Shown: positions 31,682 to 41,958, counted from the stretch's first letter. The stretch is DNA of 64,000 nucleotides from Emiliania huxleyi CCMP1516 (GCF_000372725.1 NW_005200902.1:216843-280842); one strand, 5' to 3'. Notes: generated by a model from the sequence alone, not told the origin. Numbers and translations are program-made.

Positions 31682-33678
31682 ATGCAGCAGGCCAGCCCGT
31701 ACTTCGAGGCTGGTGGCGAGGCGAACCTCCCCACCCCGGCGCCACCGCTGGAGGCGGCGCCGCTGGAGGACGTTGAGGCGGCGTCCGTGCCGATCGAGGC
31801 GGCTCCGCTTGCTGTCAAGACGACGCCGGTGGTCGAGGCGCCGCTCGAGGCGACTGCAGTCGAGGCGATCAGCGACAGTGAGTGCGCGGGAGACGAGGTG
31901 GTCGCCGTTATGGAGGAGAACAGCGGGGAGACCGCGGTTGAGCCGTTCCGTCGGGCTGGCTCGGAGGGGCAGAGCTCGGGCGCGGCGCACCGTTGCGCAG
32001 AGTGCGGCCGGGCCTTTGACTCGCTCCACGGCCTCAAGGTGCATCGCGGTCGCCACTGCAGCAGGACGGCCAAGCCACCGCCACCGCCGCCTCCCGTGCC
32101 CAACGCGCGCGGCTTGTACGAGTGCGGCGACTGCGGCAGCGCGTTTGACAAACCGCACGGGCTCGCGATACACCGCGGCCGACACTGCGCCAAGGAGGCG
32201 AGGCCGCCGAAGCCCGCCAAGCCGGCGCCGCCCCCGCCGAACGCCGCCGGCCTCTTCGAGTGCGTCGACTGCGGCTCCGCCTTCGAGAGGCTGCACGGGC
32301 TGACGATCCACCGAGCGAGGCACCTCCTGGACACTTCCTAGACACTTCCTAGTTTCTTCCTAGACACTTCCTAGACACTTCCTAGACACTTCCTAGACAC
32401 TTCCTAGACACTTCCTAGACACTTCCTCGACAGGGCTGAAGATCGACCGGGCGAGGCACTCACTCTCACCGACACAACTCCCACCGACACGACACACAAG
32501 CAGCGCGCACTCTTCTCCCCCCTCTCGCACACACGCACACACACACGCACACGCGCACACGCGCACACCACCGCTCACCCGCGCGCACCGGGCCGTTGCA
32601 CTCTGCATGCCGTGTCGCTCCCGTCTCAGAGCGTGGAGATGCGAGGGGCAGCCCGAGCCCTCGCCTCACAAGAGCGTGCGGAGACGTGCTCCCTCGCCTC
32701 ACCCCTCCTCACCCCTCCTCACCCCTCCTCGCCTCACCCCACCTCGCCTCACCCGCACCTCGCCTCAGGCACTGCTCCGCCGTGCGCGGCGAGGCGCGCG
32801 AGGGCGGAGCTGAGCGCAAGGTGCGGCGGCGCTCAGCGCTGGTGCTGCGAGACTCGATCCAGCCGCCGCCGGCGCCGCCGCCGGCTTGCCGCTGCGGCGT
32901 GCCCGCGGTATGGGAGCGGCAGCGCTACTGGTGCGCGGCCGCAGACGGGCAGGGCTGCGGGTACGAGGCGCGCGATGACGCACGCACGACGCACGCACGC
33001 ACGCACGCACGCACACGCGCACACGCACGCACAATCACGCGCGCACCCGCTGCACCGGACTGTGCACTCGAGATGCCGTGGCGGCCCTTGCCTTAGGAAA
33101 GACGTTGAGGGGGGGAGGGGGGAGTCTTGCCCTTGTCCCACACACACCCCGTGCGAAGACGCGTGCGCCGCACCTCTTCGCAGGCTCGCGTGCCTCCGCC
33201 GCCGCACGCGCAGTCGCCGCTCTGCGACTGCCGACAGCTAGCCGCGTGGGACCGCCGCTTCTGGTGGTGCGCGGTCTCAGGCGGCGGGGCGGGCGGCGGG
33301 GCGGCCGGGTGCAGCTTCATGGTCCGGGCGAGGCCGCCGCAAGAGCAGCCCCCGGCCGGCCTCCCCTCCTCCGTGGCCCAGGCCACCGTGCAAGGGGAGG
33401 GCGGAGGGCAAGGAGGGGGGGCCGCAGGGCACCCACCGCCGCTTGCCGACGAAGGGCCACCGCCACCGGCCGACGAGGGGCCACCGCCGCCACCGCCGCC
33501 GGCCGCCGGAGGGCCACCGCCGCCGGCTGAACCGGACCAGCACGGCGCGCGCAGCACCGCGGGGGAGAGCGGCGCGGCGGAGAGGGTGGACTCGCCCTCA
33601 GCCTCCGGCGGCGGCACGTCCGGCGATCCGCAAGCGCCGCTGGCGCTGCCGGAGGAGCTCATCGAGGACGTGGACTGA
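31682..33678 (+). CDS. C2H2 zinc-finger (x3) plus GRF-type zinc-finger protein
   Basis: Putative nucleic-acid-binding protein. The first exon (ATG 31682) has an acidic/Pro-rich N-terminus then three C2H2 fingers of one style: HRCAECGRAFDSLHGLKVH, YECGDCGSAFDKPHGLAIH and FECVDCGSAFERLHGLTIH, each ending H-x3/4-H or H-C. An intron follows at about 32324-32430, filled with an 11-bp CACTTCCTAGA array; the first bases after it (GGGCTGAAGATCGACCGGGC) copy the end of the preceding exon. Downstream exons encode two GRF-like zinc ribbons: PACRCGVPAVWERQRYWCAA then CGYEA (near 32880-32970), and PLCDCRQLAAWDRRFWWCAV then GCSFMV (near 33210-33325). The C-terminus is Pro/Gly-rich and ends LPEELIEDVD-stop at 33678. 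C2H2 combined with GRF is unusual. Confidence 0.72.
32324..32430 (+). repeat. 11-bp CACTTCCTAGA minisatellite in intron
   Basis: About nine copies of CACTTCCTAGA in the zinc-finger gene. The identical 11-mer forms the array in the TM9SF intron at 4427-4462 on the other strand's gene. Each unit contains TAG, a possible 3' splice dinucleotide context. Confidence 0.88.
32994..33040 (+). repeat. (CGCA)n microsatellite in intron
   Basis: Tandem ACGC/CACG tetramers between the two GRF-coding exons of the zinc-finger gene. Confidence 0.7.
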
Positions 33679-34041
33679 GTATATCACCATGATTCACACA
33701 TTGAGAGAGAGTATCGCAGGAGCGTTCCGGAAAATTCCTGTGGTCCAGGGTGATGCGTCTGTATAACAAAACACACCATAGACACAGCCAATTCTCGGTC
33801 ACGGCCGTTCCAGGATGCCCAGGAAAAACAGTTTCGGCGGTCTGAGGCGGCCCACAGCGGACCCCAGGCCAGCGGACCCGTTGGCACGGCCTCGGCCAGC
33901 GCGCGGGGGGCACCGGGGCGACCCCCCCGCCTCACTAGTGTCCTTCCTTTGGGTGTGAATGCAACAGCTCTCGCGCGCCGCCGTCTGTGGCGACGCGCAG
34001 AACATCAACAACGCTGCTCGCAACATGCGTGTCGCGCACTC

Positions 34042-34206
34042 ATTCATGACCGGTCTCAATGTCCCACCCCCCTGCGCGCGGGCCTTCTAGGCCCGCGGGT
34101 AGTCTCACCCCATCCCCAGGGCCTCCAGGGCTCGCACCTCAACCTCTCACAGACCAGCGCACAGCGCCATAGGAGGTATTTTCTTCTCAATAACAAGGCT
34201 GTGAAA
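34042..34206 (-). repeat. Dispersed repeat, copy B (inverted copy of 8323-8492)
   Basis: Begins CATTCATGACCGGTCTCAAT, includes CTCGCACCTCAACCTCTCAC and ends in AGGTATTTTCTTCTCAATAA. It matches the reverse complement of 8323-8492 almost base for base. The shared hairpin CGCGGGCCTT/AGGCCCGCG is conserved. Confidence 0.75.
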
Positions 34207-34425
34207 ACGCGACCTCGCCGTCAGACGAGCAGCGCACCGCCAGACAGAGGCGCGCGAGCGCTCGGAGGCCGCCCGACACGACTCACACATGCCTGCGTTT
34301 TCCAGTCCGATTTTCGGGGTGCTCTGTTCACGCCACGGAAAAACACTGAGGTGGGAGGCCGCCGGAGAAGTCGAAAGGTGGGCGTCCGAGCGTCGCCTGT
34401 GTCATCTGCCGAGCTGCCAGGCGGG

Positions 34426-35780
34426 CCTGCGACGGCAAGTTTGCCGACTGCGCCAAGTACGTGCCGCTACCCGCGACCGCCTCCGACGCTACCGGCCCGT
34501 CCCAGCCCGCCTCGACACCTTCGAGCCGGCCTGTTCGCTCCAAGACGAGCCCGGGCGGCTCGCAGCACCGCGGCGCTCCGATTGGCTTCGCCGCCGAGCC
34601 GGCTTACTCGCCCGTGGAGGAGATGCGCGACTATATTCCGACCGACGCTACGATCTCAAGCAGCGGCGGACGTCGGCAGAGGCGGTGGGGAGAGCAGCTG
34701 GCCTCCGCGGGCTGGGCGGCCGATGCGGTCATCGAGGCGGATGGCAGGACGAGGAGCGGGCAGCTCGACTCCGAGCAGGCGGGCGGCCGCCTGATGGAGC
34801 TGCTTGTCCTCGCCTCCGCCTCCGTGTCGCCGGACACGCCGCTGTCCCTGCAGCTGGAGCAGGTGGCTGGCAGTCTGGGCCAAGCAGCCGTTGCCGCAGA
34901 GGCTGCAGGCGATGAGCGGCGGGCATCGCGCAGGCAGGCTGGCATGGATCCGCCAGCGGCGGCGGCAGCGGCGGCGGCAGGCGAGCCGCTGTCCGGCAAG
35001 GCGCTGGGCAAGCGCAAGGCCGGCGCGGCCGAGCCCCAAGCTGATGGAGCCGGCGGCAAAACCCGGGCTGCCCCTGCGGCGCCACGTGGCCGGCCGCCGT
35101 CCCTCGCAGCCTCCGGCACGGCGTCGATGGACGCCGTGCAGGCGATCGCAAGGCAGGCGGACGGCGCGCCCCGCAAGGCCGCGGCCGAGTTTGACGCGAA
35201 GCTGGAGGCCGCGGAGGGAGCGTCGAGCGCCGGTACCATCGTCGCCAAGGCCAAGGCGGTCTCACAGAACCTCTTTCTCTCGTCGGGGGGCGGCGGCGGC
35301 GGTGGCGAGGACGCCGCGCGAATACCGCAAGACCATCGCATACGGCACGGTGGTCTGCATGCCGGGCGACGAGGCGCACCTCTGCCCACCCCTCGCTCTG
35401 CGCGCCGCCCTATCCACTCACCCCTCCTCACCCCGGCCAGGACGACGAGACGGCCCACGGCGAGACGACATGGTTCGCGACGGCGCGCGGCCCGGAGGAG
35501 AAGAACAAGTCGACGATCGCGTGCGGACCGACGACGCTGGTCAAGAACCACTACTCGGTGCCAGTCGAGTGGGTCAACTTGCACGGTGCCAGTCGAGTGG
35601 GTCAACTTGCACGAGCTCAACGACGAGTTTGCCATCTTCAAGGCTTGGCCGAGCGAGCAAAACCGCGTCGCCGCGACGCACCTCCTCGCCGTGCCAGAAC
35701 TCAAGTGGGCGAAGGTGGAGGAGGGCGGCCTCTTCTACCTCGCCCGCAGCGAGTACGACCTCGCGTGCGGGCAGGTTTGA
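34426..35780 (+). CDS. Uncharacterised protein, possibly nuclear; frame broken by a 28-bp tandem duplication
   Basis: Not recognised as a family. Visible parts: ACDGKFADCAKYVPLPATAS, a Ser/Pro-rich segment, PIGFAAEPAYSPVEEMRDYI, an Ala-rich helical region with ALGKRKAGAAE (nuclear-localisation-like) and APRGRPPSLAA (an AT-hook-like RGRP). It continues with AKAVSQNLFLSSGGGG, then in another frame EYRKTIAYGTVVCMPGDE. Next comes an exon with DDETAHGETTWFATARGPEE and LVKNHYSVPVEWVNLH. The end is ELNDEFAIFKAWPSEQNRVA to a stop at 35780. Between VPVEWVNLH and ELNDEF a 28-bp segment is exactly duplicated (35557-35584, 35585-35612), which shifts the frame; deleting one copy would restore a continuous protein. 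The true start and first exon are not identified. Confidence 0.5.
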
Positions 35781-35932
35781 GGACGCATGCGAGTAGAGAT
35801 AGGCTCAGGCGCATGACGTACGTAGCGGGTACACCGCGCGCGTGTATGGGTGTGTGTATGTGTGTCTCTGTCTCTGTTTGAGGTGGTCTCTCACGGTGAG
35901 AGTCTATCTGAGTTGTCGCTCGGGTTGTTGCC

Positions 35933-36316
35933 TTAACTAGATAACATTCCCATATTCATTAATAGCGGCTTGTTTGTCACATCACGTGGATAGATGACCC
36001 GGAAAATGCCGCAAGACACAGCGCTTCCAATGAAAAGCAACTCAACATTCTCTTGGACGCCGCATCCCTCGAGGTGCTCGACGCGAAGTGGCGAGAAGAG
36101 CCATGCAGTAACCCGAATTGCTTGGACCTCTCCTGCAAGTAGAACGAAACATTCTTGGAGCTTCCCCGTCCATGCAGGGTCGCATCTTATCCGTGGCGAC
36201 GCGCTGTGCCACCGAGAGGGAGCCGTGGCCCGTGCTCGGCCGCGCCGCCGCGTCGTCGAGGCACGGGTCCCCTCAACCAAGCAGCGACGCCGAAGCGTCG
36301 ACCGATAGAGCGCCAC
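35933..36316 (-). CDS. Hypothetical protein (uncertain, possibly a 3' exon)
   Basis: Minus-strand frame whose C-terminal half is protein-like and hydrophobic: LQECFVLLAGEVQAIRVTAW, then VQENVELLFIGSAVSCGIFR and PRDVTNKPLLMNMGMLSS. The N-terminal half is Arg-rich and may be non-coding. No family recognised; it may be the last exon of a larger gene. Confidence 0.3.
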   Translation of the reverse strand: MALYRSTLRRRCLVEGTRASTTRRRGRARATAPSRWHSASPRIRCDPAWTGKLQECFVLLAGEVQAIRVTAWLFSPLRVEHLEGCGVQENVELLFIGSAVSCGIFRVIYPRDVTNKPLLMNMGMLSS

Positions 36317-36649
36317 GCCCAGCAGTATGGGCGTCGACCGCTCTCTCGAGCGGCCGCGTGGTGGTGCGTGGCGCGGACGTCACGGGCGGCAAGCGTGGAG
36401 CCGCTGGAAGAGCCGGGGCCGGGGTGCGAGCCGTGGACGGCCCAGCCGCTCTCCCCACGTCGCCGAGAGAGGCTGCGGGAGAGGGTTCAGGAGGCCACCG
36501 GAGGCGCCGGGAGGCTCGGGAGGCGCTAAAAAGTGGCCCGGGCGCCTCGCGCCACCCGTCTGGTGGGGCCAGGTGGGCTCAGGAATTAATCAAGGATTTT
36601 AAGGTGATCCACAGTACACCTGACCGAGAATTGGCTGTCGCACGACACT

Positions 36650-37460
36650 GGGCACGGGACTGGCGCGCACTGGCACTAACATGACAAGACCTTGGTCGAG
36701 AGGTACTTTCCGACGCACTTCTTCTCGGCGTTGAAGCGCACGCCCTTGGCGAGGCGGCCGACCCGCCAACAACAATCGCTCGCTGCCGGTGGGAAGGTGG
36801 TGGTTCGGTGGAAAGGAGCAGTAGACGATGTCGGCGAATGTGTCCAGACGGCTTGACGACAATGACGAGGCAGTTTGGGATAGTCGACGGAGGGTTATGC
36901 GTTGACGGATCGCTCTCCGGCTGACCCGCCATGTCCGGCAGGTGCCTCGTGAGGCACCGAGTGCCCGTCGATGACGACGACCCCGCCGCCCACGACCAGA
37001 GTCTCGGACTTACACGCGGCAGCTGCGTCTATGTTGCGCTGCGGCTGGCGCAGTGAGTGGGCAGGAGGCACTGTGTGAGCGGGACGTCACAGCCGAGCGG
37101 GTGGCGCCAGAAGCGCTCGCGGTCGAGTCGGAAGAGGCACAGCGGGCAGTTGATCGGAAGGCGGTGCCCGCAGCAGATCTTCGCGAACGTAATGACGATG
37201 CCGTTGCGCAGCACGAGCGTGAGGCCGACGAGGAGGAGCAAACCGCCCGGCGCAGTCGCGCCATGCTGCACGAGCAGGTTGTAGCCGAACCCAGCGACGA
37301 ATGCTCCGCCGGCCAGCGGCAGCACCTCGAGCAGGACGATGTTCACGACCAGCGCACCGCAGGCAACGGGCGTTCGGACCGGCAGCAGGGCGCCGTCGCC
37401 GGCCTGCTGCTGCCGCTGCTGCCGCTCCTCATTCCTTCGCTCATCGCACCATCGGCTCAT
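36650..37460 (-). CDS. Hypothetical membrane protein with Cys-rich tail (uncertain)
   Basis: Start Met at 37460. A Gln/Arg-rich N-terminus precedes two to three hydrophobic segments (ACGALVVNIVLLEVLPLAGG, FVAGFGYNLLV, GLLLLVGLTLVL). A Cys-rich stretch ICCGHRLPINCPLCLFRLD follows, which might bind metal, then GCDVPLTQCLLPTHC. Downstream minus-strand segments (LVVGGGVVVIDGHSVPHEAP near 36990; RLAKGVRFNAEKKCVGKYLS ending KVLSC-stop near 36680) look coding and could be further exons, but splice sites were not resolved. No family recognised. Confidence 0.35.
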
Positions 37461-37554
37461 CGACCTCAGGGGGCAAGCGCGAAAGAATTCGAGCCGCGGC
37501 AGTCGGCTTTTGCAGAGAAACGGAAGGTTGCAGCGAGAATCGGCGAGAGACTGC

Positions 37555-37830
37555 GAAAAGAGATAGGAAGAGGCAGACTCCCTAGGGTGGGCGACGGCTA
37601 GCGCATCACACTCCTCTCCTTAAAATCCCTGTGTGGTGGCGGCGTGCCGTCCTCCCATCCCTCCCTTGGTTGTCTGTCTTCTTTCTTTTCTTTCAGAGAA
37701 ACGGAAATCTTAAAATCCCTGTGTGGTGGCGGCGTGCCGTCCTCCCATCCCTCCCTTGGGTTGTCTGTTTTCTTTCTTTCTTTCAGAGAAACGGAAAGAA
37801 TCAAATAGAACGCAACTGCCACTGGGACCG
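37555..37830 (+). repeat. Dispersed repeat with (CTTT)n tail, two tandem copies (inverse of 31440-31592)
   Basis: Two copies of a ~85-bp unit from TTAAAATCCCTGTGTGGTGG to TTTCAGAGAAACGG, each with a CTTT-type tract (near 37680 and 37770). The left end (GACTCCCTAGGGTGGGCGAC) extends homology with the inverted copy at 31540-31570. The repeats bracket 31.6-37.6 kb in opposite orientations. Confidence 0.72.
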
Positions 37831-37868
37831 CCCCGCTCTTATTTCTTTCTTTCTTTCGCTCGTGGCCT

Positions 37869-38046
37869 GCCAGAAGCAGCGTATCTCAGTCGTTCTTCAC
37901 ACGGCCATCGCAGAGCAGATTGATGATTCTTGCCTGCGGCGAGGGCGGTCGAGTGCACGGAGCTAAGTGCCTCGCCGTCCTCGCAGGAGTCTCTTAGGCG
38001 GCTCCCTTGCGCCTTGGTGTACCTGTGTTAGTGCCAGTGCGCGCCA
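37869..38046 (-). repeat. Dispersed repeat (inverted copy at 53519-53687)
   Basis: About 175 bp containing GCGTATCTCAGTCGTTCTTC, GGAGCTAAGTGCCTCGCCGT and GTTAGTGCCAGTGCGCGCC. Its reverse complement lies at 53519-53687. The terminal GCCAGTGCGCGCCAGTCCCG word recurs alone near 667, 36660 and 59530. Confidence 0.75.
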
Positions 38047-38225
38047 GTCCCGTGCCGAGTGTAATAGATAAATAAAACGGACATCCCAAGCTAGGGTGGG
38101 AGGACAGATTGCAGGATTTTGCAAAAGCGAGAGATTTAAAAAAAAAGCGAGGGGGGAGGGCGCATCCCCGCGCCGAGAGGGCCACTTGGCGGATAAAATT
38201 CTTTCGCAAGCTCTACTACAGCTCG

Positions 38226-40801
38226 ATGCTCGACCGCGTGTGCGTCGTCGGTAGCAGCGGCGTGGTTCGCTGGTCAAAGGAGTGGGCGCCCGCAGACGGC
38301 GGCGGCGACATCGTCGGCGAGCTCATCTGCCGCGTGCTTCTCGAGGAGCGCGCCGCAGCGTATGGCGGCGGCGGCGGCGGCGTGGGCCTCTACTCCGACG
38401 GCAAGGCGACGGTGCGGTGGGTTGTGCTCAACGAGGCGAACCTGCTGGTGGCGGCGGTGCACCAGGCGAGCCTGGTCCTGCCGTACGTGGAGGCGCTGCT
38501 CCGCGAGACGGCCGGCGCGTTTGCGGCGCGGCAGCAGGCACTCCCGCCCGAGGCCCACGACGGCCTCTTCCCTTGCGACGCCTTCTCGCCCGCCTTTGAC
38601 GCGCTGGTGGCGGCGGCGGAGGAGCGGGCGGCCGGCGAGAAGCGAGCTGCCCGCAAGCAGCGCACCTTTGCCGAGAGCAAAAAGCACGAGGCGGCGCCCA
38701 GAGGCGTGGCGGCCTGTGAACCGCGTCTCTTCACGGGCTCACGGTGTGAACAGGTACGAGGCGACGCGCAAGGCGCAGCGCGAGGAGGCGCTCGGTCACC
38801 GGCGCGGCGGCGGCGAGGCGGCGGCGCCCGCCGGAGGAGTGACGCCGGCTGCGGAGGAGGGAGGGGGGTTTGAGGAGGCGGCGGAGGCGGAGGCTGCCGC
38901 CGCCGCAGCCTCGGAGGGCGGGCTGAGTGCTGAGGAGATCGCAGCCAACTTGGTGCGGCTCAAGAAGGCGGGGCGCGGCGGGCGCGGCGGGCGCGGCGGG
39001 CGCGGCGGCAGGGAGAGGGAGGGCAAGGAGAAGGAGGCGCGGTCGTGGGACGGCGGGCCGGCGCCGGCGAAGCTCGACTTTTCGTCGGACAAGGGGGCGG
39101 GCGCGCGCGCGGCCGTCAAGGTGTACGAGGGAGGGCGCGTCGACCTCGACCAGGCGTTCGGCGTCGGCGCGGCGCCGCCCGCCGAGGGGACCACCTCCTT
39201 TCTTGGCGGCGCCTGAGCCAGCTGGTCGGGGAGGGGGCAGTCCACATGACACGCCAGGGGGACGTGTCCGGGACACGTCCGTAGGCACGCTGAGCAAGCT
39301 GGTCGGAGGCGGGCCGGTGACGGCGGAGGCGATGGCGCCCGTGCTCAAGGCGCTGCTCGACCGGCTGGTGGAGAAGAACGTGGCGCAGGAGGTCGGCGCC
39401 AAGGTGATCGACGCGGTGGGCGCGTCGCTGGTCGGCGCGTCGCTCCCCACCTTCGGCTCGCTCGCCAGTACCGTCAAGGCGGCGATGGCGGAGGCGTTCG
39501 GGCGCGTGCTCACCTCGCCGTCGAGATTGGGCCGAGATGACCCGAGATTGGCCGAGCCTAGGCGCTCGGGCGCGTGCTTACCCCTTCGCGCCGCGTCGAC
39601 CTGCTGCACGACATCTCGACGGCGAGATACAGCCGAGATACAGCCGAGATACAGCCGAGATGCAGCCGAGAGGTAGCCGAGGTGCAGCCGAGAGGTAGCC
39701 GAGAGGTAGCCGAGAGGTAGCCGAGAGGTAGCCGAGAGGTAGCCGAGAGGTAGCCGACCTGCTGCACGACGTCTCGACGGTCGCTGCGGCGGCAAGCGGC
39801 CGTGCGTTGTGGTCTTTATTACTTGACGAGGTGCTCATTGGTTCATCAATAGGCGCGCGGCGGCAAGCGGCCGTACGTGGTGGTGTTTGTGGGCGTCAAC
39901 GGCGTCGGCAAGAGCACTTCGCTCTCCAAGGTTGCCTACTACATCAAGTCGAACGGTCTCGTGCCGCTCCTCGGCGTTTGCGACACTTTCCTTAGTTGTT
40001 GATCTGTAATGACCATTCAACAGGCTTCGTGCCGCTCCTCTGCGCTTGCGACACCTTCCGCTCCGGCGCCGTCGAGCAATTGCGCGTCCACGCCCAAGCG
40101 CTCGACGTGCCCCTCTTCCAAAAGGGGTACGGCAACGACGCGGCGCAGATCGCTGCCGACGGCATCGCGCACGCGCAGGCGATGGGCGCAACGCGGCGCC
40201 TCGTCGACACGGCCGGCTGACTAGTGAGTGAGTACTTGTGAGTGAACAGGCGATGGGGTATGACGCGGTGCTCGTCGACACGGCCGGCCGGATGCAGGAC
40301 AACGAGCCGCTCATGCGCGCGCTCGCCAAGCTGGTGGCCGCCAGCGACTCGCCCTCGCCGCCCTCGTCGGCGGGGCACCCCTTCCTCAGTGAGTGGCGCA
40401 TGAGCAGGTGCATGTCAACTCGCCCGACCTCGTCCTCTTCGTCGGCGAGGCGCTGGCCGGCAACGACGCCGTCGACCAGGCGGCCGGATGCAAACACGCG
40501 ATCGCGTGAACCTCGGCCCCACGCGTCCTTTTGGCGCACCCGCCGTGGACGCTTGTCTGTTTTCGTCGGCCAGGTGACCGGCTTCAACGCGTCGCTCGCC
40601 CAGTACGCGGGCGGCAAGGCGCCGCGGCTGATCGACGGTGTCATCCTCACCAAGTTTGACACGATCAACGACAAGGTGGGCGCCGCCCTCAACCTCGTCT
40701 ACACGACGGGCAAGCCCGTCGTTTTCGTCGGCGTCGGGCAGACGTACGAGGACATCCGCAACCTCAACGTCGAGCACGTGGTGCGTGCACTCACCGGCTG
40801 A
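38226..40801 (+). CDS. SRPRA: Signal recognition particle receptor subunit alpha (SRalpha), multi-exon
   Basis: GTPase that docks the SRP-ribosome complex at the ER through the SRX and NG domains. The start at 38226 gives [20 protein letters not shown], the SRX opening. A charged linker follows with [18 protein letters not shown] and a basic Gly/Arg run. The N domain has [20 protein letters not shown] and [13 protein letters not shown]. The G domain has G1 [20 protein letters not shown], then [20 protein letters not shown]3 is [21 protein letters not shown]4 [16 protein letters not shown], and the closing motif [17 protein letters not shown] is followed by [14 protein letters not shown] at 40801. 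Introns at about 39216-39290, 39530-39850, 39957-40023, 40179-40249 and 40390-40575 split the gene. Two of them contain copies of the next exon's start. All SRalpha G motifs are intact. Confidence 0.93.
38716..38753 (+). other. Introner-like 3' splice motif in the SRalpha gene
   Basis: Reads GTGAACCGCGTCTCTTCACG, then a short spacer and GGTGTGAACAG directly before the exon coding [11 protein letters not shown]. It shares both words with motifs at 1572-1613, 18307-18342, 43343-43375 and 48267-48303. Confidence 0.6.
39598..39760 (+). repeat. 11-bp GCCGAGAGGTA / GCCGAGATACA minisatellite in intron
   Basis: About twelve units; the first are GATACAGCCGA and the later ones GAGGTAGCCGA. It is flanked by the duplicated words CTGCTGCACGACATCTCGAC (39601) and CTGCTGCACGACGTCTCGAC (39758), i.e. 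the intron border region is repeated on both sides. Confidence 0.85.
39957..40059 (+). repeat. Exon-start duplication across an SRalpha intron
   Basis: 39957-39992 and 40024-40059 are near-identical 36-bp copies (GCCGCTCCTC...GCGACAC). The second is the true exon start ([11 protein letters not shown]); the first lies in the intron, whose acceptor is TTCAACAG. Confidence 0.75.
40179..40288 (+). repeat. Second exon-start duplication across an SRalpha intron
   Basis: 40179-40217 and 40250-40288 share GCGATGGG and CTCGTCGACACGGCCGG. The downstream copy encodes the G3 motif [11 protein letters not shown]; the upstream copy falls in the intron, before TGACTAGTGAGTGAG. Confidence 0.75.
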
Positions 40802-41151
40802 GGCCGGCTGGGCGGTGGATGGCGGAGTCGAGGTGATTGCCAGCGGAGGAGAGCACGGTTCGCCGACAAGGGGAAGCTAGGGCGACCTATACTAGGACCT
40901 ATACACCTGAGCGCGTCGCCGAGCAGCCCCTTGCTTGGCCACGCCAAAGTCGCGCAGCTGAAGCAATAACGCAGACCTTAATGGTCGTGAGGGTGACATT
41001 TCACCTTTCGCCCCGTCCTCACGCGAATTTTGACATTTTTGAATCCGCCGTCGGAGCAAGATATTACGTTTGCTTGAAGTCCAGCCAAATAGCAGCGTTC
41101 CGGCGCCGAAAAGGCCAGCCAGAGTCCACACCCCTCTAGGGACGATTGTTT
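40802..41151. other. Intergenic region
   Basis: 3' flank of the SRalpha gene and 5' flank of the small membrane protein gene. Lower GC from 40965. No feature recognised. Confidence 0.4.
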
Positions 41152-41526
41152 ATGGCGCGTTCGATCATCCTGCTCGCGGGACTGCTGGCGGTCGGCTGCG
41201 CTGCCCTGTCGGCTGCCCAGGCACAGCCCAGGGCGGAGCTGCTCGACGAGCCTGAGCAGGTCCTGACCGTGCGCTCGGACACAGGCTACAACTCGCCAGA
41301 CGTGCTGCGCAAGCTGCAAGAGATGGACCCTGAGGTGGAGCGCTTCGCTGGGTACATCGCAACCGTCTCGCCCGCCATCTTTGCCACCTATGCCCTTGTC
41401 GGCTCGCTGGGCTGCTTCCTCATGTTTTGCTTTACCTGTGCCTTCACCGCATGCTGCACGGTCGCGCTGCTGCCGTACGAGATCTGCACGGGGAACAGCT
41501 GCTGCCCGTGCCTTCCCTGCCTGTGA
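41152..41526 (+). CDS. Small predicted secreted or membrane protein, Cys-rich C-terminus
   Basis: Single-exon ORF of 124 residues; ATG at 41152. The N-terminus is a clear signal peptide (RSIILLAGLLAVGCAALSAA). A soluble helical part (PDVLRKLQEMDPEVERFAGY) follows, then a hydrophobic segment (IFATYALVGSLGCFLMFCFT) and a tail with many cysteines ending NSCCPCLPCL-stop. The C-terminal cysteines could be palmitoylated or metal-binding; no family recognised. It would place the middle part in the lumen or outside the cell and the Cys tail on the other side of the membrane. The intact frame and strong signal peptide support a real gene. Confidence 0.7.
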   Translation: MARSIILLAGLLAVGCAALSAAQAQPRAELLDEPEQVLTVRSDTGYNSPDVLRKLQEMDPEVERFAGYIATVSPAIFATYALVGSLGCFLMFCFTCAFTACCTVALLPYEICTGNSCCPCLPCL

Positions 41527-41958
41527 GTGGACGCTCTATTGGCCCCGCGTGCGGCTGGCCCACGCACGTTATTGGTCGGCTACCTCGCAATGCGGCGTTC
41601 GGCGATGTAGTGTCCGGAAGCTAGCATATAAAATGTGCAGGGCTGCAGCTCAGGGGGAGGCTGCAGCTTGCTTTGTCCGGCCGGGGAAGAGTTGGGTGGA
41701 GGATATTGCGCCAGTTGCCGCTAGAGCAACCACAAAAACAGAGGGAGAAATTGTGATGCAGACGATGGAAACACTTCATGAGTGCGCCGAGACACAGTCT
41801 GGCAGAGAGACTGCGGGGCACACGGGCAGAGCGGCAGACGCGGCCAGAGGGTGCGTGTTGTGTTGAGAACAGTGTTGTAGAATCCTCTAACAGCCTGACG
41901 CAACATGTACGCGCGCGCAGCCGAGGCAGCAACGTTAGCATCGGGCGCATGATGAACC
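41527..41958. other. Intergenic region between convergent genes
   Basis: No gene seen between the small membrane protein and the glucosylceramidase 3' end. Confidence 0.4.

Noticed and set aside
36118..36684. Plus-strand ORF of 188 codons
   Set aside because: Composition like non-coding GC-rich DNA; overlaps a more protein-like minus-strand frame and a dispersed repeat word.
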